DNA of 64,000 nt from the NCBI RefSeq assembly GCF_007625115.1, contig NZ_VMNH01000005.1:186001-250000 (forward strand). Reading direction: 5' to 3'. Within the stretch, counting starts at the first letter, position 1; each line of letters opens with the position of its first letter. The DNA is from Sedimenticola selenatireducens. GTDB lineage: Bacteria; Pseudomonadota; Gammaproteobacteria; Chromatiales; Chromatiaceae. The translations under genes were made by a program, and so were the position numbers. The notes under the pieces are model-generated. The model was not told the origin of the DNA, did not search any database, and worked only from the letters and a program-made list of their open reading frames with translations. Shown here one piece after another: positions 1 through 9,136 of this stretch.

Positions 1-1914
1 GACACCATCCTGACTGGCGCGCAGGACGTTCTCCATCTTCATCGCCTCAACCACCGCCAGCTCTTCACCGGCCTTCACCTCCTGACCCTCTACCACCGAG
101 ACCTTGACCAACAGGCCCGGCATAGGTGAGAGCAGGAACTTGGAGAGATCCGGCGCCTCTTTCTCCGGCATCAGGGCATGCAGTTCAGCGGCACGTGGTG
201 TCAGCACCAGGGCATCAATCTGATTGCCGCGATGGAACAGCCTGAGCCAAAGGCCACTGCGTTCCACCTGGAAGGTGGCACTCTTTCCATTGATAGTACT
301 GTGCAGCAAGGGCTGACCAAACGCCCACTCGGTGGAAACCTGATAACTGTTATCCGCATAGGTCACCTGGTAACCATCATCTGCCGCGACTACCGTAACG
401 GCATGCTGTTCACCACCGATAACCACGACCCATTCGTCATTAACTCGACGCTCATGCCCTTGCAGCTGGCCACTCATACGTGCCGCCCGATCCATGTATT
501 GACGATGAATCATGGCTGCAATCACAATCGATTTGGCCGGATCATCCTGGGGAACACAGGAGGCATCAAAACCATCCGGATACTCTTCCGCGATGAAGTT
601 GGTCGTCAACCGGCCCTCGATGAAACGGGGGTGTACCATCAGCGCATTGAGGAAGCTGATATTGTGCCGTACGCCCTGGATACAGTAAGCGTCGAGTGCA
701 TCCTGCATGCGCACAATGGCTTCATTTCGTGTCGCGCCATAGGTGATCAGTTTGGCGATCATCGGGTCATAGAACATGGAGACTTCGCCACCTTCATAGA
801 CACCGGTATCCACGCGAACGTTTTCACCTTCTGGTGGCTCATATTTCACCAGACGACCAATAGAGGGGAGGAAGTTGCGGAAGGGATCTTCTGCATAGAC
901 CCTTGACTCCATCGCCCAGCCGGTCAGTTTCACATCCGCTTGCTTGAGCGGCAGCGCTTCTCCATTGGCGACTCGGATCATCAACTCAACCAGATCCTGC
1001 CCCGTTACCAGTTCGGTAACCGGATGTTCTACCTGGAGCCGTGTATTCATCTCCAGGAAGTAGAAATTACGCTTGGCATCCACAATGAATTCAACCGTAC
1101 CAGCAGAGCGATACTGCACCGCCTTTGCCAGCTTTACCGCCTGCTCACCCATCTCCTTACGGGTAGCCTCATCGATGAAGGGCGATGGGGCCTCTTCAAT
1201 AACCTTTTGATGACGCCGCTGAATAGAACACTCGCGCTCACCTAGATAGATGACATTGCCGTGGGTATCCGCCATCACCTGAATTTCGATGTGCCGGGGC
1301 TCCTCGATAAACTTCTCAATGAAGACCCGATCATCACCGAAGCTGGAGCGGGCTTCGTTGGTCGCACGCTCAAAGCCGTCGCGACACTCGGCCTCGTTCC
1401 AGGCCACACGCATGCCCTTACCACCACCACCGGCAGAGGCCTTGAGCATCACCGGGTAACCGATCCCATTAGAGATCTCTACCGCATGCTCTGCATCTCG
1501 CACCACATCGGTGTAACCGGGAATGACGTTTACACCCGCCTTTTCGGCCAGGTTTTTGGAGGTGATCTTGTCGCCCATGCTGTTGATGGCCAGCGTGGCC
1601 GGTCCAATGAAGGCGATACCTTGTGCTTCCAAGGCCTCACAGAAGACGGAATTTTCAGACAGAAATCCGTAACCCGGATGTACCGCCTGTGCACCGGTAT
1701 CTTTACAGGCCTGGATGATGCGCTCCATCACCAGATAACTTTCGGATGAGGGCGATGGACCGATATGTACCGCCTCATCAGCCATCCTCACATGCAACGC
1801 CTCGCGGTCTGCATCGGAATAGACTGCCACGGTCTTGATACCCATCTTGCGGGCACTCTTGATGACCCTGCACGCGATCTCGCCACGGTTAGCTATAAGT
1901 ATTTTTTCAAACAT
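1..1914 (-). CDS. pccA: Propionyl-/acetyl-CoA carboxylase, biotin carboxylase and biotin carrier subunit (3' end beyond window)
   Basis: Carboxylates enzyme-bound biotin with ATP and bicarbonate; the beta subunit pccB then passes the carboxyl group to propionyl-CoA, giving methylmalonyl-CoA. The protein starts MFEKILIANRGEIACR, the classic biotin carboxylase N-terminus. It carries the ATP-grasp glycine loop KASAGGGGKGMR, the HIEIQV motif and EMNTRLQVEHPVTE. The biotin attachment motif EAMKMEN lies in the last 20 visible residues, and 638 codons are in the window, so only some 30 residues are missing. The protein reads to the left edge without a stop. It is last in the prpE-mcm-pccB-pccA operon, 136 nt behind pccB, and that spacer holds a double palindrome. 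A 3-methylcrotonyl- or general acyl-CoA carboxylase cannot be excluded from the subunit alone, but the mutase next door favours propionyl-CoA. Confidence 0.93.
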   Translation of the reverse strand, partial: MFEKILIANRGEIACRVIKSARKMGIKTVAVYSDADREALHVRMADEAVHIGPSPSSESYLVMERIIQACKDTGAQAVHPGYGFLSENSVFCEALEAQGIAFIGPATLAINSMGDKITSKNLAEKAGVNVIPGYTDVVRDAEHAVEISNGIGYPVMLKASAGGGGKGMRVAWNEAECRDGFERATNEARSSFGDDRVFIEKFIEEPRHIEIQVMADTHGNVIYLGERECSIQRRHQKVIEEAPSPFIDEATRKEMGEQAVKLAKAVQYRSAGTVEFIVDAKRNFYFLEMNTRLQVEHPVTELVTGQDLVELMIRVANGEALPLKQADVKLTGWAMESRVYAEDPFRNFLPSIGRLVKYEPPEGENVRVDTGVYEGGEVSMFYDPMIAKLITYGATRNEAIVRMQDALDAYCIQGVRHNISFLNALMVHPRFIEGRLTTNFIAEEYPDGFDASCVPQDDPAKSIVIAAMIHRQYMDRAARMSGQLQGHERRVNDEWVVVIGGEQHAVTVVAADDGYQVTYADNSYQVSTEWAFGQPLLHSTINGKSATFQVERSGLWLRLFHRGNQIDALVLTPRAAELHALMPEKEAPDLSKFLLSPMPGLLVKVSVVEGQEVKAGEELAVVEAMKMENVLRASQDGV

Positions 1915-1932
1915 ATTTTATGTCTCTGGGTG

Positions 1933-1957
1933 TTAGCCGCGAATGAACGCGAATGGG
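1933..1957. repeat. GCGAATGAACGCGAATG-type short repeat
   Basis: The spacer between pccB and pccA contains GCGAATGAACGCGAATG, in which the octamer GCGAATGA/GCGAATGG occurs twice, 10 nt apart. Strings of this kind (GCGAATGAACGCGAATGAACGC) are recurrent intergenic elements in many proteobacterial genomes. It stands directly before the palindromic element that starts at 1964. No coding potential is seen. Confidence 0.4.
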
Positions 1958-1963
1958 TTACCC

Positions 1964-2046
1964 GTAGGGTGGGCACGTCGTCGGTGCCCACGCGGTATCG
2001 GCCTGTTGCCGCATCTGCGTGGGCACAAACAGCGTGCCCACCCTAC
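1964..2046. repeat. Twin REP-like palindromic element
   Basis: The element has outer inverted arms of 14 nt, GTAGGGTGGGCACG (1964-1977) and CGTGCCCACCCTAC (2033-2046), and inner arms of 10 nt, GTGCCCACGC (1984-1993) and GCGTGGGCAC (2017-2026). Symmetric 6-nt internal loops separate them. Because GTGGGCAC and GTGCCCAC each occur twice, the same DNA can instead fold as two local hairpins: 1969-1976 with 1984-1991 and 2019-2026 with 2035-2042. The design is that of paired REP sequences (BIMEs). It sits between the stop of pccB and the start of pccA inside one operon, where such elements are known to stabilise upstream mRNA or reduce downstream expression. Confidence 0.75.
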
Positions 2047-2050
2047 TTGC

Positions 2051-3583
2051 CTACAACGGAATGTTGCCGTGCTTGCGCCAGGGATTTTCCAGCTCCTTGT
2101 CTTTCAGCATGGCAAGCGAGCGGCAGATACGTTTACGGGTACTGTGCGGCATGATGACATCATCAATAAAACCGCGGCTACCCGCCACAAACGGGTTGGC
2201 AAACTTCTCGCGGTACTCATCCGTGCGTGCGCTAATCTTCTCCTGGTTCCCCAGGTCCTGGCGGAAGATGATCTCTACCGCACCCTTTGGACCCATCACA
2301 GCGATCTCTGCAGTCGGCCACGCCAGATTCACGTCACCGCGCAGATGCTTGGAGGCCATCACATCATAGGCACCACCATAGGCCTTGCGGGTAATCACGG
2401 TAATCTTTGGCACGGTGGCCTCAGCATAGGCGTACAGCAGCTTGGCACCATGCTTGATGATGCCGCCGTACTCCTGGCTGGTTCCCGGCAGGAATCCAGG
2501 GACATCCACCAGGGTCACCACGGGAATATTGAAGGCATCACAGAAACGCACAAAACGGGCGGCCTTCTTGGATGAATCGATATCAAGACAGCCCGCCAGG
2601 ACCATCGGCTGATTGGCGACGATACCCACCGTGGAGCCTTCCATACGGCCAAAGCCGGTCAGGATATTGCCGGCGTAGCCTGGCTGAATCTCAAAAAAGT
2701 CGTTGTCGTCAACGATTTTTTTGATCAGCTCCATCATGTCATAGGGCTTGTTTGGATCGGTCGGGATCAGCGTATCCAGTGACGGAATCTTGCGATCCGC
2801 CGGATCATCTGTTGGCCAGACAGGCGGTAGCTGCCGATTATTCGCGGGCAGGAAGTTGACGAAACGACGCAGCATCAGCAGTGCCTCGACATCATTTTCA
2901 AACGCCAGGTCGGCCACACCCGACTTGGTGGTATGGGTAACCGCACCACCCAACTCTTCCGCCGTAACCGTCTCGTGAGTCACGGTCTTGACCACGTCTG
3001 GACCTGTCACAAACATGTAGGAGGTGTCCTTCACCATGAAGATGAAGTCCGTCATGGAGGGCGAGTATACTGCGCCACCGGCACAGGGACCCATGATCAT
3101 GGAGATCTGCGGCACCACGCCGGAAGCCAGTACGTTGCGCTGGAACACATCTGCATAGCCCGCCAATGATTCAACACCTTCCTGGATACGGGCACCACCG
3201 GAGTCGTTCAAACCAATCACCGGCGCACCGACCTTCATGGCGTGATCCATCACCTTGCAGATCTTTTGTGCATGGGCCCCAGAGAGAGAGCCGCCGAATA
3301 CCGTGAAATCCTGGCTGAATACAAACACCAGTCGACCGCTGACCGTGCCGTAGCCCGTCACAACCCCATCACCTGGGATCTTCTGCCTCTCCATGCCAAA
3401 TTCTGTGCAGCCATGCTCAACGAACATATCCCACTCTTCAAACGAGCCAGGATCCAGGAACAGTTCGATACGCTCACGCGCGGTCAGCTTGCCCTTGGCA
3501 TGCTGGCTTTGGATGCGCTTTTCTCCACCCCCATTAACTGCGGCAGCACGCTTCTCATCGAGCCGGCTAATCATATCTTGCAT
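2051..3583 (-). CDS. pccB: Propionyl-CoA carboxylase beta (carboxyltransferase) subunit
   Basis: Transfers the carboxyl group from biotin on PccA to propionyl-CoA. The protein has 510 residues, the usual length for the family. The N- and C-terminal crotonase-like carboxyltransferase halves are both complete: the first has [12 protein letters not shown] and [11 protein letters not shown], the second has DVPGFLPG and [10 protein letters not shown]. An in-frame start exists further upstream at 3634. The chosen ATG at 3583 is preceded by GAGGAG at good spacing, and the protein then begins [12 protein letters not shown], as in characterised homologues. It lies 78 nt behind methylmalonyl-CoA mutase, and that spacer holds a small hairpin. 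Confidence 0.95.
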   Translation of the reverse strand: MQDMISRLDEKRAAAVNGGGEKRIQSQHAKGKLTARERIELFLDPGSFEEWDMFVEHGCTEFGMERQKIPGDGVVTGYGTVSGRLVFVFSQDFTVFGGSLSGAHAQKICKVMDHAMKVGAPVIGLNDSGGARIQEGVESLAGYADVFQRNVLASGVVPQISMIMGPCAGGAVYSPSMTDFIFMVKDTSYMFVTGPDVVKTVTHETVTAEELGGAVTHTTKSGVADLAFENDVEALLMLRRFVNFLPANNRQLPPVWPTDDPADRKIPSLDTLIPTDPNKPYDMMELIKKIVDDNDFFEIQPGYAGNILTGFGRMEGSTVGIVANQPMVLAGCLDIDSSKKAARFVRFCDAFNIPVVTLVDVPGFLPGTSQEYGGIIKHGAKLLYAYAEATVPKITVITRKAYGGAYDVMASKHLRGDVNLAWPTAEIAVMGPKGAVEIIFRQDLGNQEKISARTDEYREKFANPFVAGSRGFIDDVIMPHSTRKRICRSLAMLKDKELENPWRKHGNIPL

Positions 3584-3626
3584 GAAACTCTCCTCAAGCT
3601 TGGACAGTGGCCTGCGCCACCTGACA

Positions 3627-3645
3627 CCTCCCAAAATCAGGGAGG
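3627..3645 (-). other. Hairpin in the mcm-pccB spacer
   Basis: CCTCCC (3627-3632) and GGGAGG (3640-3645) pair around a 7-nt loop in the transcribed spacer between the mutase stop and the pccB ribosome-binding site. No T-tract follows on the transcribed strand, so an RNA-processing or stability hairpin is more likely than a terminator. Confidence 0.45.
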
Positions 3646-3661
3646 GGTTTATTCTTGTTAA

Positions 3662-5812
3662 TCAGTCACCTTGGCGCCGACGTATCAGCGACAACATCTC
3701 GGCGGCAGATGCCGGTATATTGGTGCCCGGACCATAGACCGCCGCCACGCCCATATCCATCAAGGCTGGATAATCCTGCGGGGGGATCACGCCCCCACAC
3801 ACCACCAGAATATCTTCTGCGCCCTCTTCCTTCAGCGCTTTGATCAATGCCGGGACCAGGGTCTTATGCCCTGCTGCCAGTGAAGAGACGCCCACTACAT
3901 GGACATCGTTCTCGGCCGCCTGCCTTGCCGCCTCTTCCGGTGTCTGGAACATGGGACCTATATCCACATCAAAGCCCAAGTCAGCATAAGCGGTGGCAAT
4001 CACCTTCGCTCCACGATCATGCCCGTCCTGGCCCATCTTGACCACCAGCATGCGCGGACGCCGTCCCTGCTCCTCTGCAAACGCAGCAATCTCTTGTTTG
4101 ATCTGATTGAATCCTTCATCCCCGCCATAGGCGGAACCGTAGACGCCAGAGACCGAACGGGTAATCGCCTTGTGACGATTGTAGACAGTCTCCAGTGCAT
4201 CCGAGATCTCGCCTACCGTAGCACGGGCACGGGCAGCATCTACCGCCAATGCCAACAGATTGCCGCTCCCCTCTTTGGCGGCCTGAGTCAGCGCAACCAA
4301 CGCCGCCTTGTGTGCGGCCTCATCCCGATTGGCACGAATACGCTGCAGACGTGCCACCTGTGACACACGCACAGCGGTGTTATCGATATCCAGTACATCA
4401 ATCTCAGGCTCTTCGGCCAGCTGATATTTATTGACGCCGACAATCACCTCTTCACCGCGATCAATACGAGCCTGGCGCAGAGCCGCCGCCTCTTCGATAC
4501 GCAGCTTCGGCATACCCGACTCAACGGCCTTGGTCATACCACCCAGCGCTTCCACTTCATCAATCAGCTTGCGCGCCTCTTCAACCATGGAATTGGTCAG
4601 GCTCTCGACATAGTAGGAACCCGCAAGTGGATCGACTACCTTGGTGATACCGGTCTCTTCCTGAATCACCAGCTGGGTGTTGCGAGCAATGCGCGCCGAG
4701 TTATCGGTCGGCAGGGCGAGCGCCTCATCAAAGGCGTTGGTATGCAGGGACTGGGTGCCACCCAGGACAGCCGCCATCGCTTCGATGGTGGTACGCATCA
4801 CATTATTATAGGGGTCTTTCGCGGTCAGGCTGACGCCGGATGTCTGGCAGTGTGTGCGTAACATCTTGGAGCGCTCATCCTTCGGCTGAAAATGCTTCTC
4901 CATCAGCTCGGCCCAGAGCAGACGTGCAGCACGTAGCTTGGAGGCTTCCATGAAGAAGTTCATGCCAATGGCGAAGAAAAATGACAAACGCGGGGCAAAC
5001 TGATCCACATCCAAGCCTTTGGCCAGGGCCGCCCGGACATACTCCAAACCATCGGCAATAGTGAATGCCAACTCCTGTACCAGGGTCGATCCGGCTTCCT
5101 GCATATGGTAGCCAGAGATCGAAATCGAATTAAACTTGGGCATGAACTCGGCTGTATAGGCGATGATATCCGCGACAATACGCATGGAGGGTTCAGGTGG
5201 ATAGATATAGGTATTGCGCACCATGAACTCTTTCAGGATGTCATTCTGCAACGTACCCGCCAGCTGCTCGGGCGAAACACCCTGCTCTTCTGCGGCAACA
5301 ATGTAGCTTGCCATCACGGGTAACACCGCACCGTTCATGGTCATGGAGACGGATACTTTATCCAGCGGGATACTGTCGAAAAGGATCTTCATATCTTCAA
5401 CAGAATCGATGGCCACACCGGCCTTACCCACATCACCCAGCACCCGGGGGTGATCGGAGTCATAACCGCGATGGGTGGCCAGGTCAAACGCCACCGACAG
5501 ACCCTGCTGGCCGGCCGCCAGATTACGCTTGTAAAAGGCATTGGACTCTTCGGCTGTAGAAAAGCCCGCATACTGGCGAACCGTCCAGGGACGACCCGCA
5601 TACATCGTCGCGCGGGGACCTCTGAGATAAGGGGAAAAACCAGGCAGACTGTCACCACTCTCCAAACCAGCAACATCTTCTGCAGTATACAGTGGCTTGA
5701 TGCTAATACCCTCAGGGGTATGCCAATCCAGAGACTCTAACGGGCGTCCACGCAGCTCTTTTTCCGCCTGTTTTTTCCAGTCTTCCAGGGTTGGTTTTGG
5801 CTTATCGGCCAT
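3662..5812 (-). CDS. scpA: Methylmalonyl-CoA mutase, adenosylcobalamin dependent
   Basis: Interconverts (R)-methylmalonyl-CoA and succinyl-CoA, the last step of propionate assimilation into the TCA cycle. The 716-residue single-chain form matches E. coli ScpA (Sbm) closely from end to end. Near the N-terminus it has RGPRATMY and [16 protein letters not shown]; the barrel carries [13 protein letters not shown] and RTHCQTSG; the C-terminal B12 domain carries DGHDRG with the cobalt-ligating histidine near residue 598. The start is preceded by GGGAGTG. It is second in the operon, 97 nt behind prpE. The (S) to (R) epimerase and a MeaB/ArgK chaperone are not in the window and must be encoded elsewhere if the pathway is complete. 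Confidence 0.97.
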   Translation of the reverse strand: MADKPKPTLEDWKKQAEKELRGRPLESLDWHTPEGISIKPLYTAEDVAGLESGDSLPGFSPYLRGPRATMYAGRPWTVRQYAGFSTAEESNAFYKRNLAAGQQGLSVAFDLATHRGYDSDHPRVLGDVGKAGVAIDSVEDMKILFDSIPLDKVSVSMTMNGAVLPVMASYIVAAEEQGVSPEQLAGTLQNDILKEFMVRNTYIYPPEPSMRIVADIIAYTAEFMPKFNSISISGYHMQEAGSTLVQELAFTIADGLEYVRAALAKGLDVDQFAPRLSFFFAIGMNFFMEASKLRAARLLWAELMEKHFQPKDERSKMLRTHCQTSGVSLTAKDPYNNVMRTTIEAMAAVLGGTQSLHTNAFDEALALPTDNSARIARNTQLVIQEETGITKVVDPLAGSYYVESLTNSMVEEARKLIDEVEALGGMTKAVESGMPKLRIEEAAALRQARIDRGEEVIVGVNKYQLAEEPEIDVLDIDNTAVRVSQVARLQRIRANRDEAAHKAALVALTQAAKEGSGNLLALAVDAARARATVGEISDALETVYNRHKAITRSVSGVYGSAYGGDEGFNQIKQEIAAFAEEQGRRPRMLVVKMGQDGHDRGAKVIATAYADLGFDVDIGPMFQTPEEAARQAAENDVHVVGVSSLAAGHKTLVPALIKALKEEGAEDILVVCGGVIPPQDYPALMDMGVAAVYGPGTNIPASAAEMLSLIRRRQGD

Positions 5813-5833
5813 GGCAAATCACTCCCGAACAGA

Positions 5834-5882
5834 GGTGCAAGGCACCCCTGCTTCATTGTCCACCGGCAGGCGAACCTGCCGG
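5834..5882 (-). other. Two hairpins in the prpE-mcm spacer
   Basis: GGTGC (5834-5838) pairs with GCACC (5842-5846). A perfect 8-bp stem, CCGGCAGG (5863-5870) with CCTGCCGG (5875-5882), closes a four-base loop. On the transcribed strand no U-tract follows, so these are not typical terminators. They may set relative mRNA levels of prpE and the downstream genes. Confidence 0.5.
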
Positions 5883-5909
5883 AACGTTAAAACACGACTC
5901 GATTGAAAA

Positions 5910-7805
5910 TCAGTGCTTCTGGGCGTAGCCGATACGAATCAATGCCTCAGTGATCTCATCTAAGATTACTGGATCATCAATGGTGGCCGGCATCTTGTAT
6001 TCCTGGCCATCGGCGATTTTCTTCATGGTACCGCGAAGAATCTTTCCCGAGCGGGTCTTCGGCAGACGCTCAACGACCACTACTTTCTTGAAGGCCGCCA
6101 CTGGACCAATCTTCTGGCGCACTAACGCAACCAACTCGGCAACCACTTCTTCTTCTGATCGATTGGCACCGGCCTTGAGGACCACCAGCCCTACGGGAAG
6201 TTCGCCTTTAAGCTGATCAGCCGCACCAATGACACCACATTCAGCTACATCAGGGTGAGAGGCCAACACCTCTTCCATACCGCCCGTTGATAGGCGATGG
6301 CCCGCCACGTTGATGATGTCGTCAATACGACTCATGATCCAGAGATAGCCGTCTGCATCTTTATAGCCTGCATCACCGGTCAGATAATAACCTTCGGTGG
6401 CACTCAGGTAGGACTCAACAAAACGGTCATCATTCTGCCAAAGAGTCGGGAGACAACCGGGAGGCATCGGCAGCTTGATCATGATACGGCCGATCTCGCC
6501 GGCGGCTTCTTCATTACCGTTTTCATCCAGGATACGTACATCATAGCCCGGGACGCAGACCGTGGGAGAACCCGGCTTAACCGGCAACTCTTCGATACCC
6601 AGACAGTTGGCCGCAATGCCCCAACCGGTTTCCGTCTGCCACCAGTGATCAATTACCGGTACTGCGAGCTGTTTCTGTGCCCACTCCAGGGTATCCGGGT
6701 CACAACGCTCACCCGCGAGGAACAGTGCCTCAAAACCGGACATGTCGTATTTCTTCAGGTAATCCGCTTCCGGGTCTTCACGGCGGATAGCACGGAATGC
6801 GGTCGGCGCGGTAAACAGGGTTTTCACCTTATGCTCTGAGATCACACGCCAGAAAGCGCCAGGATCGGGCGTTCCAATGGGCTTGCCCTCAAAGAGAATG
6901 GTGGTTGCACCCTGCAACAGGGGTGCATAGACGATATAGGAGTGTCCAACCACCCAGCCCACATCAGACGCCGCCCAGAACACATCACCCGGATCGACGT
7001 TGTAGATATTCTTCATGCTCCACTTCATGGCAACGGCATGACCACCATTGTCGCGCACCACGCCCTTGGGTATACCAGTGGTGCCCGAGGTGTAGAGGAT
7101 ATAGAGCGGATCAGTAGCCGCCACAGGGACGCAATCAGCAGGGGTTGCGACAGCGGCAGCCGACGCCCAATCCACGTCACGACCCTCCTGCATGGAAGCA
7201 GTTGCCTGTGGACGCTGGTAGATCACGGTATGCTCCGGCTTATGAACGGAGAGCTCAATCGCTTCATCTAACAACGGCTTATATTCGATCACCCGACTGC
7301 CTTCGATACCACACGAAGCTGAAACCATCACCTTTGGCTTGGCATCATCAATTCGGGTCGCCAGCTCTTTGGAAGCAAAACCGCCAAACACTACCGAGTG
7401 GATTGCGCCAATGCGCGCACAGGCCAGCATGGCGATGGCTGCCTCTGGAATCATGGGCATATAGACAATAACCCGATCACCCTTGACCACACCCTGGTCA
7501 CGCAGTACGCCCGCGAACTTTGCAACGGCATCACGCAGCTCGCTAAAACTATAAGTTTGCTGTGTACCCGTAACCGGGCTGTCATAGATCAATGCAGCCT
7601 GATCAGCACGTCCATTATCGACGTGACGATCAAGGGCGTTGTAGCAGGTATTCAGTTCACCGCCGGTAAACCAGCGATAGAAGGGCTTATTACTCTCATC
7701 GAGTACCTTATCAAATGGCTTATGCCAGTCGATGGCTGCGGCCTGCTCTCCCCAAAAACCTTCAGGATCTTCCATTGAACGTGCATAGATCTCTTCGTAG
7801 CTCAT
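5910..7805 (-). CDS. prpE: Propionyl-CoA synthetase (propionate-CoA ligase)
   Basis: Activates propionate with ATP and CoA through propionyl-AMP; cytoplasmic. The 631 residues form an ANL-family adenylating enzyme. It has the AMP-binding loop YTSGTTGIPKG followed by VVRDNGGHAVAMKW, which is characteristic of PrpE rather than acetyl-CoA synthetase, the WWQTETGWG adenine-pocket motif, YLTGDAGYKDADGY, and the C-terminal lysine motif PKTRSGKILRG. The start is preceded by GGAAGAG. It is the first gene of the propionate operon, with a palindromic operator candidate about 80 nt upstream. Activity on acetate or acrylate is possible, as for other members. Confidence 0.93.
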   Translation of the reverse strand: MSYEEIYARSMEDPEGFWGEQAAAIDWHKPFDKVLDESNKPFYRWFTGGELNTCYNALDRHVDNGRADQAALIYDSPVTGTQQTYSFSELRDAVAKFAGVLRDQGVVKGDRVIVYMPMIPEAAIAMLACARIGAIHSVVFGGFASKELATRIDDAKPKVMVSASCGIEGSRVIEYKPLLDEAIELSVHKPEHTVIYQRPQATASMQEGRDVDWASAAAVATPADCVPVAATDPLYILYTSGTTGIPKGVVRDNGGHAVAMKWSMKNIYNVDPGDVFWAASDVGWVVGHSYIVYAPLLQGATTILFEGKPIGTPDPGAFWRVISEHKVKTLFTAPTAFRAIRREDPEADYLKKYDMSGFEALFLAGERCDPDTLEWAQKQLAVPVIDHWWQTETGWGIAANCLGIEELPVKPGSPTVCVPGYDVRILDENGNEEAAGEIGRIMIKLPMPPGCLPTLWQNDDRFVESYLSATEGYYLTGDAGYKDADGYLWIMSRIDDIINVAGHRLSTGGMEEVLASHPDVAECGVIGAADQLKGELPVGLVVLKAGANRSEEEVVAELVALVRQKIGPVAAFKKVVVVERLPKTRSGKILRGTMKKIADGQEYKMPATIDDPVILDEITEALIRIGYAQKH

Positions 7806-8183
7806 AAGTCTCTTCCACTGTTGGTGGTAATTACTCAGCCTGAGGCAACCTCAGACCATGCCCAGATGTTAATTGCTTCGCATAGATTACGTTTACGTAA
7901 AGGAAAAAGAAACAGCTAAATGCTTATTTACTTGGATTATTTTCAAATAAACCGGATATTTTATGGTATTCCCTAATAACTGCGAATTACTTTGCAATCA
8001 CTCTTTTTCTCTGTAAACCGAGAGAAGGAAAAATCAGCACCATGTTCCCAAAAACAGAGACGGTTTTAAATAGTTTTAATCAATCCCCAACACTTCTTGT
8101 CCTGTAAAAATATAGCAAAGATAATTACCCAGAGAATTTTTTCACCGTTACTACCGACTTATCCTCACCACCGGACTACCAAT
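7806..8183. other. Divergent intergenic region between prpE and the lyase gene
   Basis: This is 378 nt of A+T-rich DNA between two divergent genes. It should hold both promoters. The only firm motif seen is the palindrome at 7887-7900. An in-frame TTG at 8097 could extend the lyase N-terminally, but the added residues do not resemble the family, so the stretch is treated as non-coding. Confidence 0.6.
7887..7900. promoter_or_regulatory. Palindromic operator candidate upstream of prpE (LiuR/MerR-like)
   Basis: TTACGT (7887-7892), TT, ACGTAA (7895-7900) is a perfect 6-2-6 inverted repeat about 80 nt before the prpE start. The shape resembles operators of MerR-family regulators of acyl-CoA catabolism (LiuR type, TTTACG-n4-CGTAAA). 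No regulator gene is adjacent, so the assignment is inference. Confidence 0.4.
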
Positions 8184-9068
8184 ATGCCCGCAAACACCTC
8201 CGCAACCGACCAGCTGCGCCATCTGCTCAACACGCCCGGACTGATTACCATGCCCTGCTGTTTTGATGGACTGAGTGCCCGCCTCATTGAGCAGGCCGGC
8301 TTCCCTCTCACCTTCATGAGTGGCTTTGCAACCTCCGCCGCACGCCTCGGCATGCCGGACACGGGCCTGATCTCGTACGGCGAGATGCTTGATCAAGGGC
8401 GCAATATTTGCGCAGCCGTCTCCATCCCCGTTATTGGTGATGCGGATACCGGTTACGGCAATGCCATGAACGTCAGACGAACCATAGCAGGCTATGCCGC
8501 AGCCGGATTTGCCTGCGCCATGATTGAAGACCAGGAGAGCCCCAAACGCTGCGGCCACACCCGCGGCAAGCAGGTGGTCAGCCGCCAAGATGCACTGACT
8601 CGAATCAAGGCCGCTGTGGATGAGCGGGAATCCGGAAGCGATATCCTGATCATGGCGCGCACCGATGCACGACACGATCACGGCATGCAAGAGGCACTCT
8701 GGCGTTGCCAGGCCTTTGCGGACCTCGGCGCGGATATCATATTCCTGGAAGCCCCACACAGCCGTGAAGAGATGCAACAGTTCTGCACCACCATACCAGG
8801 GTATAAAATGGCGAACATGGTAGAGCAGGGCGACACGCCACTACTACCACCCGCAGAGCTCGAAGCCCTTGGCTATAAGATAGCGGCCTATCCGCTCACC
8901 CTACTCAGCAGTGCAGTACAAGCGATGCAGGAAGCCCTGATCACCTTAAAAGCGGGAAAGGATGCCGGCAACCTGCTGCCTTTTGCCGAGCTACGCAAGG
9001 TCATTGGATTTGATGCCTATGATGATCTTTTGAATCAGTACCCCCAAGCGACGCCGAAATCACAGTAA
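8184..9068 (+). CDS. Isocitrate lyase / PEP mutase family lyase
   Basis: A 294-residue TIM-barrel C-C lyase of the isocitrate lyase/PEP mutase superfamily. Visible motifs are the metal- and substrate-binding DADTGYG, EDQESPKRCGH with the catalytic cysteine in the flexible gating loop, and MARTDAR. The cysteine-containing KRCGH loop places it with true lyases (methylisocitrate, 2,3-dimethylmalate and related) rather than PEP mutases. It is shorter than isocitrate lyase and differs clearly from PrpB, so the substrate is not known. It is divergent from the propionate operon, so a role around 3- or 4-carbon acids is plausible. The ATG at 8184 is chosen because the protein then begins MPANTSATDQLRHLL, the usual N-terminus; the ribosome-binding site is weak. 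Confidence 0.8.
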   Translation: MPANTSATDQLRHLLNTPGLITMPCCFDGLSARLIEQAGFPLTFMSGFATSAARLGMPDTGLISYGEMLDQGRNICAAVSIPVIGDADTGYGNAMNVRRTIAGYAAAGFACAMIEDQESPKRCGHTRGKQVVSRQDALTRIKAAVDERESGSDILIMARTDARHDHGMQEALWRCQAFADLGADIIFLEAPHSREEMQQFCTTIPGYKMANMVEQGDTPLLPPAELEALGYKIAAYPLTLLSSAVQAMQEALITLKAGKDAGNLLPFAELRKVIGFDAYDDLLNQYPQATPKSQ

Positions 9069-9136
9069 GCATGGGTGCATTTTTTGGTGTTATGCTCAAC
9101 CGACAAACTGATCTCACAGAAAGGCAGTAAATTCCC

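Noticed and set aside
178-1749. Three long plus-strand open frames opposite pccA (242, 101 and 162 codons)
   Set aside because: They are antisense to a well-conserved carboxylase gene, have no ribosome-binding sites and resemble no protein family.
8097-8183. N-terminal extension of the lyase from a TTG codon
   Set aside because: The added 29 residues are not family-like and no ribosome-binding site precedes the TTG.
8151-8777. Minus-strand 208-codon open frame inside the lyase gene
   Set aside because: The plus strand carries all lyase active-site motifs; the antisense frame is a shadow.
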